Below the pieces are notes generated by a model that did not search any database, had not been told where the DNA came from, and saw only the letters and a program-made list of their open reading frames with translations. A DNA stretch of 64,000 nt, from NCBI GenBank assembly GCA_027924585.1, contig BSBM01000425.1:1-64000 (forward strand), read 5' to 3'. How positions within the stretch are numbered: the first letter of the stretch is position 1; every line of letters starts with the position of its first letter. This DNA comes from Larix kaempferi. Lineage: Eukaryota > Streptophyta > Pinopsida > Pinales > Pinaceae. Positions 56,823 through 64,000 of the stretch are shown one piece after another. The position numbers and the translations under genes were made by a program.

Positions 56823-59466
56823 TCAAGCATTAGGATTATGCGTAGAGCACTTGAGAACACCTTTTGGTATCCGCAGCACATTAGAGGGCTTCTCAATAAG
56901 CAAGGAATTGTCAGGAGGAGGGGGAGGCTCACTCCCCATATCAGGTTGTGGTGCACCATAATCACGTTGACGAGTAGCAACAAAAACCTCCGATTGAACC
57001 ATGTTCACACATCCATAACCACTAGTACTGGAAGAAGCTGTTGTTGTTTCAGTAGGTCCATAACTAGTGGTGTGAGCATGCAAAGACATGTTTTGATGAT
57101 GAGGAAGGGGATCCTTCAACACAGATGGGCTCCGTGCCAAATGCTTCGATGCTTCTTTAATTCAAGGACATAAGTGAGTAAGATGATCTTCCCCACATAG
57201 CTTGCAAGGGAATTTCACCTTACACCTAGGTTTACGATCCTCGCCAGCATTTTTTCCTTCCTAAGGAGGGTTGGCATTCTCTTTACGAGGAGTATTGCGA
57301 TTTCTACTATCGTTACTTCCATTGTTTCCACCCTTACAATTGTTTCTTCCCTTTTTCTTACCATGAGGTTGTTGGTTGCCTAACAGTTTTGTTGATTGCA
57401 CATTGTGTACATCAGACGATGAAGTGGAAGTGGACAAGTTGTGAACCTGTCCGGGAGTAGACTTGTTTAGCGACAAATTTTGCATTTGATTAGCTACCAA
57501 GTCTATAGGGTGAGTGATTGCGGATCCCATGATGCCATTTGCATGTGGTCCAGGAACTGACATAGGTTCATGTCGGGTTCTCGGTGCATCAAGATTAATG
57601 TCATATAAAATGCCAGATTAAGAGTAGAGTAGGTCTAACTACTGGACTTTCAAGACGGCTTGTTCCTCAGTAACAATGCCGGACATCGAAACATCCTTAG
57701 CAATGTATGGGAGTAGAGACTTAAGGAACCATTGCAACAGAAACTTTGGAGGAATGTTGGCTTTCACTAATCTCTTATGCCGATTCCACTCTTGAACGTG
57801 GTTAGAAATATGTGTGGCCTTATTCTGACGGAAGGTAGACAACAGTTCAGCACTAGTATCATAACGAACTGGAAACTGGAAATGGTCCAAGAAAACCAAA
57901 GCAATCTTGTTGAATCCCCTATAAGTGTTCCTAGGAAACTCCACATACCACTTCGCAGCTACCCTTGTGAGGGTGTGTTGAAATAGTTGTAATCTAACAG
58001 AATCATGATTCAATGAGTTGGAGGAGCACCAAAGGTGAAGCGTTGTGACATGATCACTCGAATCCTCACCACCTTTCCCCTCAAAATTAGGAATGTTCAA
58101 AGGGAGCTTGGTAGGGACCAAGGGAAAACTAGGGTCATGACACACCAGATCGTTCGTGAGCTTTGAAAGATTCAGAAGATTCAAATGTGCAAGGAATGGG
58201 AGCTGCGGCTAGAAAGCTTAATTATAAGCTCCCATAAAAGGTTGGTTGAACGGAACTGGATTATAAGGTGGACCAAAAGCTTGACCATGAGCATTAAACG
58301 GCTGATAATGAGGACCTGACAAACCATAAGCCTGACCATGGCCATAAGGTTGATAACCTCCTTTGACCTAACCCGTATGAGAGTAAGCAGGTATATGAGT
58401 GTTTTGGGCATCATATTGAGATGGGTTGAACTGGTGGCCAGCACCGACTATGTTGTAGTAAGGGTTGCCACCATAAGTATGGCAAATATACATATTATTC
58501 GTAGCGGGAACCAACTTGTAATGACCATAATGGTGAGGTATGTTCCCACCCCCAACATTAGGATTAGCATGAGCAGTCGTGTGGTGACCCAAAGCATGAG
58601 AAGTATTCCCAACCCCAACATTGGTGTTACTAGTAGCAGGAATGGTGACATTATAATCTTGAGGATAAGATATATTCCCACCTCCTACATTAGCATTATT
58701 AGTAGCGGTGGTGGATGCAAAAAGTGTGTGGTACTTTTCCACCCCCATAGTTAGGAGGAGCAATAATATTTGCGAAAGTGGTCCTGGGTTGATGGGTAGC
58801 AATATGTGTGTTAGGTGGTAGATGGTGAGTCGTGTTTCGAACAGTCTTCCTATTGGGTTGGGAAGTCTTAGGAGGTGGTCTTCTTCCAACATTAGCATTG
58901 TTAGGAGGATTATGACTAGTCCTCATATTATGTGCGTTAGTGGACAACGTGGTGCCCTTGGCGAGGGTATTGCCCCCAGTGGGTGCAGTATTGCTAACAC
59001 CATGACTAGTGCCAGCATGACTACCAAAAGCAGTGGAAGGATCAACTGTGCTAAAATAGGGCATACTATATGAGAACAGGTTAATGTTGATTGCAGGATC
59101 TTCATCTTTGTCTTCAGGTAAGTTAGGAATCCCATAAAGATAATTATCTGGATTCGAAGGATTGAACAGATCATTCTCGAGTTGATTGGGCCAAATAGAA
59201 CTAGGTTGAGTCTCAGGTGGATCACCCCCCCAGGCCTCACGAGGTGTGGGGGTGTCTAAAGTATGTTCGACTCCACCCAATGGAATCGTGGGGATGTTCT
59301 CCATATCAGAATGTGCAGCTGTCATAATGTCAACTATGTATGTCTCATAAGAATCTGAAGACTCAGAGGGAGCCCACTGGTGTCCCCAAGTAGCACAGCG
59401 TGAAAAATTGTCCATTTTTAAACTAGCTAACTGACGAGAACAACAAAGAGTAGGACTCCAGGCCAT
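56823..59466 (-). pseudogene. gag: Gag of element 3
   Basis: It starts at ATG 59466 (MAWSPTLCCSRQLASLK). The N-terminal part is Pro/Asn/Thr-rich, with a frame change near 58750. NVGGGN-type repeats with spacing of about 25-30 residues lie at 58540-58690. The Gag core is at 58184-57639 (LLNLSKLTNDLVCHD, IPNFEGKGGEDSSDHV, LQWFLKSLLPYIAKDV). A basic stretch (KKKGRNNCKGG) is near 57340. A zinc knuckle CX2CX3HX4C (CKLCGEDHLTHLC) is near 57210-57170. A linker with PPPPPDNSLL and IPKGVLKCSTHNPN extends to 56823. This copy is better preserved than that of copies A/B. Confidence 0.88.
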
Positions 59467-61083
59467 GATATCTCCAAAGAGAATATAAAATCACAACGTC
59501 TCCTACAGCCAGCTATGGATCAAAAATAGTAAATCAAAAGCACACACCTAGAGAAACTACAACCAAGAGTAGACAAACAGAGTGGCTAAAGGAGCTCCGA
59601 ACACTAGAGCCAGTATGTCTCACTTAGGAGAGGCTTGAGACTCCCAAAATATAGCTGGAGTTAACATAATCAGTTATAGAGACACCCAGGCTTCACTGCA
59701 TGCACAGGGTCAAGTCCACTGTACAAACACAACTGTGCTGTCCAATCCCTATCTGACTTAGGACACAAACAACATAACCACTACAAGTACCCTAAGTGAT
59801 ACCTAGGTAAGGAAACTATGGTCACCACAACATAACCGATGCTCAAGGGGACAGTTAAAGGTGGGATCCGTCGAATGGGTAGGGTAGCTAAGCCCGAAGC
59901 ACAAGAGGATGAACCTCCGGTACCCCCCTATATGAACAAACCCTGGAAATATTTCCCACATTCAGCCGGTATCAGAGGGATATCCCTTCAACCAACCTCC
60001 CGCGACCTCATGCTTAACTATGGTTTGAGTAGAGCTTCTTGAGAACACCAATATATACCTTGGATTCCACCACTCCCTGGTTAGACACCTAATGTTTCAT
60101 CTAGTAGTCTTGGATTGTTAACTCACAATGATCTATTCCAAGACTATAAACCTATGTTAGTTGGTGTACCCTATAAATAAAATCGGTTTACTCAATTTTA
60201 AGATTAAGTGTTAATTTTAATGGTTATGGTTACTCAAAGGATATGGTCATGAAACTAGTGATGTGTATGACTCAATAGTATGCAAAATTGCCCAATCCTA
60301 GACTCATCTATCCAATAAAACAATGTCACTAACATGCACAATCAACCCAATGATTTTGAAATAAAAATGCAATCCTTTTATGTTTTCGATGCACAATCAA
60401 AACCTAAATGAAAGCAGCAAGCACTCAATGCAGGATGCAATACATGAAAGTAAATTTTTTTTGTATTTTCTCTTAAAAACAAAAGGAAAATGCAAAACTC
60501 TACGTATTTTTTTTTTCATTTTTCAATATAAAGAAATGAAAAATGCAAGCAAAATCCTACTATTTAGTCACTGATATGCCAAGGAGATCACTAATACAAC
60601 CAGGAAAATACCAAATAGTAAGACTCAGCCAAAGGAATGAGCTCAAAAGGAAAAATCTAATAGGGCTAAATCCAAAGATGGGTAAAAAACCAACAAGGCT
60701 CAACCAAGAGAAAAGAAGAGTTCTGGTCACAACCAAGGCATGGAACAGTCAAGAAATAGGCCAACAAAGACTCAGGATCAACCAAAACCAACCCAGCAAC
60801 AACCAATAGTCATAAACCAACAAAAGTCATAGTTGTACACTACTGTCGAAGGAATACCTGCAGGTACTCGTGAGCAGCAGTGTAAACAGAGGAGGGTATG
60901 TGCAGGCAGCTAAGCTAGCTTGTGGGTGAGGAAAGGCAAATGGGAAAACAAAGAGTCCAATGGCTCAGAAAAAGCAAGTTTTCTATAGTGTATCTTGACG
61001 GCCAATCAATGACACAGAGCTTTGACAAACAACAACTCTAAATATGGACTAATGCTCAAAAAAATTCCCAAACATGGATGTTT
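59467..61083 (-). other. 5' leader of element 3
   Basis: About 1.6 kb with no supported gene. A block near 59800-59920 is shared with the leader of the other family. AT-rich sequence follows at 60170-60560, A-rich purine sequence at 60580-60830, and a hairpin-motif block at 60838-60930. Confidence 0.7.
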
Positions 61084-61101
61084 TCCCCAGCGTAGTCGCC
61101 A
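61084..61101 (-). other. Primer-binding site of element 3
   Basis: On the - strand it reads TGGCGACTACGCTGGGGA, four bases from the LTR end. It differs from the other family's site at two bases. Confidence 0.85.
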
Positions 61102-61105
61102 TTTC

Positions 61106-62032
61106 TTTGTTGGAGAAAACTCACTATGGCTTGGGAGACCACTACAAACAGCTGACTGCCAGAAATTAACTCAATTCCTAGAACTATGCTATTATAAATG
61201 ACAATGCTAAGACAATGGAGAATGTATCCAACCTCGATCCAAATGTTTGATGTAGATCCCCGTTGGAGCTTTTCCAATCCGTGCACTTGAATCTGTAAAT
61301 TAGTCTTAACAACTAATATACAGCAAGTACATATAATATATAAATGACATTAACATCATCAATAGAAATGGCCCATGATATAACAAGTAAATGCAACCCA
61401 ATGTAAGATAAACAACATTTACAACATTAATGGACGAGAATATGAGTATTTCTATTAATAAACAAGAAGAAGTACAATGTGCTACAACCTCTTGTCGGCA
61501 ACCAATCTGAACCAAGATCTGGATCAATCCACTTGTGCCTCCACCACTTCAATCCTCCATGAATGGAAAACTCAACTACGGTAGGAGTTTGGAAGGTGAA
61601 CATAAAGTGTTCATAACTACAAGGACCAATGGGTGTAGACTCAAGATAGGGAAAAAATCCACTAGAGTTCTCTTGCTCTTCTTTCACCTCCCATCCATAA
61701 GCCATATATGCTCAATATATAGTCCTCCCAAAGGTAGATGAAAGGACACATCGAGGTGTTACTTGGACAGATGGAGGGTCAAAGGTCACCCAATAACCAC
61801 TTTTTGGGAGTAAAAAGTAATTAACTAGTGATTTTTATCATTTTACATGCTACCCACGGGCTATAGTGATGCAACTCGCGGGTACACTTTCTATAGTGAT
61901 GCAACAAGCGAGTAAGAGGAAAAATGATGAAATAGTATGTCTAAAGGATATAAAGTGGATCTGAGTCAGTGAAATGGATCCTACAAGCCAAAGAATGCTA
62001 ATGCTCACAAGGTGGAAAATTACGTTGTAACA
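61106..62032 (-). repeat. 5' LTR of element 3
   Basis: 927 bp, followed by CTACT. On the - strand CTATATATTG (complement of 61715-61724) is a candidate TATA box. The hairpin unit TACCCACG..CGCGGGTA around CTATAGTGATGCAAC is at 61850-61917. Confidence 0.95.
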
Positions 62033-63228
62033 CTACTCTCTCTCTCTCTCTCTCATCGCCCTAACCCTTACTAATATCGTCTCTTACACCCTTTCTCCCC
62101 TACTCCTCAATGTACACCTAAACCCTATTACTTTCTCTCTCCACAAATCCCCTAACACCCACCCTCTCTCTCTCTCTCTAACACTGACCCCCTATGTTTC
62201 TCCTTAGCATCCCCTTTCTTTATCTCCTACTCCCACCACAAACTAAACCCCCTCTCTCTCTCTTTCTCTACACCACACCCTCTCTCTGTCTCTCCCAACT
62301 CTATGCCCCAAGCTCCTCCACTGTACACCCCTTCTCTCTAAGAATCCTACTCCTCCCCAACACCTTATCCCTTGTTATCTCCATCTCTTTATATCCCCCA
62401 ACTCCACTCCTCCTCGCAAACCCTAATCACTCCCCTTATATCTCTCTCTCTTTCAACCCCCTACTAATCAACCTATCCCTAACCCCTACCCCTTTCTCTC
62501 TCCCCATACTCCCTAACACCCCCATGCTCTCTCTCACCAATGCACACACAAACACTCAACCCCTACCCCCACCATTACAAATACCTCCCTCCTCCTCCAC
62601 TGAACCATTACTAACCCTTAATCTCTCTCTTCAATTTTCTTTGTCCTCCCTAAACCCTCACTATGCCCCCCTGTCTCTCTTTCTCCCTTACAAGCACTAA
62701 CCAGCCCTCCCTCTATCTCTCTCCGTATCTCCCCCTCTTATGCATAATCTATGTCTCTCTCTATGTTACTCCTTATCTCCCCAACCCCCCTCCTAACCCC
62801 TACACTCGATATCACCCCCTTGGCTCTCACTCTCTCTCTCTCTCTCTTTGTCTCTCTATCTCTTTCTCTCTCCTACTAATTCACCTACCTCTGACGAAAA
62901 CCCCTCTATCGATACCCTTAATTCCTAACACCCCCCTACTCTCTTCATCTCTAACACACACACACACACACACTCAACCACCTACTCCCAGCCATACAAC
63001 TAACCCCCCTGCTCCCTCTCACTCTCTCCACCTACTTCTCGTAACCATTACTAAGCCCCTCTGTAACTTCCTTCCCCCCCCTCTCACTTTCTCTCCTACC
63101 ACAAAACATCCCCCCCCTCTCCTTAAATACTCTCCTTCTAATTATGTTTCACCTAATCCCCCTAGCCCCTACAAATAAAACCCCCCTAACTATCTCTCAC
63201 CCTATCTACCCCAACCTCCCTAACCACA

Positions 63229-63264
<36 letters not shown>

Positions 63265-63943
63265 TGTATACTCCTCCTTCTCTCTAATTTCTCTCACACT
63301 CCCCAAACCCATAACCCCCCTTCTCTCTCTCTCTCTCACCCTACAATACATCCATTCCTCATCCCACTATCCCTATCCCAAACTCCCCAGTCCTCACATC
63401 ATATCCCTACCTCTGATTTATCTCTCTCTCTCTCTACCACTAACATCTCTCTCTCTACCCCTAACCTCTCTATATCTCTCTACCTATAACATATATTTCT
63501 TTCTCTACTCATAATCCCCTCTCTCTTTCCCTAACTTTAACCTCTCTATCTCTCTCTACCTCTAAGATCTCTCTCTCTCTCTCTCTCCCCCTAACCCTTA
63601 CTAATATCTTATCTCATTCTCTCTCACCCCTATTCATCAACCTACCCTTAACCCCCATTTATTTCTCTCTCCCCAAACCCTTGAACACCCACCCTCTCGC
63701 TCTTCACTAATAAAAGCCCCATATCTCTCTCCCTAACTCCCCCTTTCTTTGTCTCTTACTCCCACCACAAACTAACACCCCCCTCTCCCTCTCACATGCT
63801 CTCTCTATCTTTCTTTGCACCCTACCCTCTCTTTGTCCATCAAACTCTATCTCTCTCAACCTATAACATCTCTTTCTCTCTCTACTCATAACCCCCCTCT
63901 ATCTTTCCCTAACTTTAACCTCTCTTTCTCTCTCTACCTCTAA

Positions 63944-63981
<38 letters not shown>

Positions 63982-64000
63982 CCCCCTCTTAACCGTTACT
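62033..64000. repeat. Pyrimidine-rich satellite array, right block
   Basis: The same satellite. Phrases at about 62500 (ACTCCCTAACACCCCCATG), 62930 and 63142 (TTATGTTTCACCTAATCCCC) match 1845, 2280 and 2524 in the same order, so this block is a higher-order unit in the same orientation. The array continues beyond the window. Ser/Leu/Pro open frames are not genes. Confidence 0.87.

Larger units (their letters stand above)
47768..62032 (-). mobile_element. Second Tat-like Ty3/gypsy family, complete but decayed (element 3)
   Basis: 14,265 bp on the - strand. Its 5' LTR is at the right (61106-62032) and 3' LTR at the left (47768-48694), 927 bp each and about 7% diverged (roughly 62 differences by hand count). 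Target duplication CTACT is perfect (47763-47767, 62033-62037). The order is the same as in the other gypsy element, including the archaeal-type RNase H after integrase and a spliced gene on the + strand. Proteins align throughout, but the LTRs share little beyond the TGTTGG end. It is related at family level and not a copy. Stops and one frameshift break gag-pol; integrase is the best-preserved part. Confidence 0.95.

Noticed and set aside
1-64000. Host protein genes, rRNA or tRNA genes
   Set aside because: No frame outside the retroelements shows a recognisable domain, and no rRNA or tRNA-like conserved stretches were seen. A proper covariance-model scan was not possible.

Overview
The window looks like repeat-dominated nuclear DNA of a land plant, probably one with a large genome. 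The species cannot be fixed from the sequence. Supporting evidence: plant-type Ty1/copia and Ty3/gypsy elements, a gypsy lineage carrying a second (archaeal-type) RNase H as in the plant Tat clade, and nonsense codons that are almost all TAG or TGA at former CAG/CGA sites, as expected from decay of CHG/CG-methylated DNA. No intact host gene, rRNA, tRNA or CRISPR array was found.

Layout. The substrate is one pyrimidine-rich satellite, always C/T on the + strand, with diverged higher-order units of about 2.4 kb. It survives at 1-4766, 10509-13111, 28281-29910, 30575-30964, 46136-47767 and 62033-64000. Three LTR retrotransposons inserted into it: (1) a Ty1/copia element, + strand, 4767-10508, with perfect CCCCT target duplication; (2) a 15.2-kb Tat-like Ty3/gypsy element, - strand, 13112-28280; (3) a second, related 14.3-kb Tat-like element, - strand, 47768-62032, with CTACT target duplication. 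All three LTR pairs differ by about 7% (hand count), so all are old and all coding regions are broken.

Later, a 17.85-kb block (12722-30574: satellite, element 2, satellite and the first part of an LTR of element 3) was duplicated in tandem as 30575-48394. The two copies differ by well under 0.3%. The junction has a 4-bp CAAA microhomology and a 37-bp local duplication.

Inside the gypsy elements, reading on the - strand: PBS, long leader, Gag (acidic and GNPYQQ repeats, Gag core, zinc knuckle), protease, reverse transcriptase, a degenerate native RNase H, integrase, and then an archaeal-type RNase H placed after integrase. Between that and the 3' LTR, both families carry a gene on the opposite (+) strand. 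Its reading frame continues across a phase-1 GT-AG intron at the same place in both families, and in the best-conserved block it differs mainly at synonymous sites. This spliced antisense accessory gene is the most interesting item. Each family also repeats a short hairpin-forming motif in its LTRs, in front of the antisense gene's main exon and in the leader.
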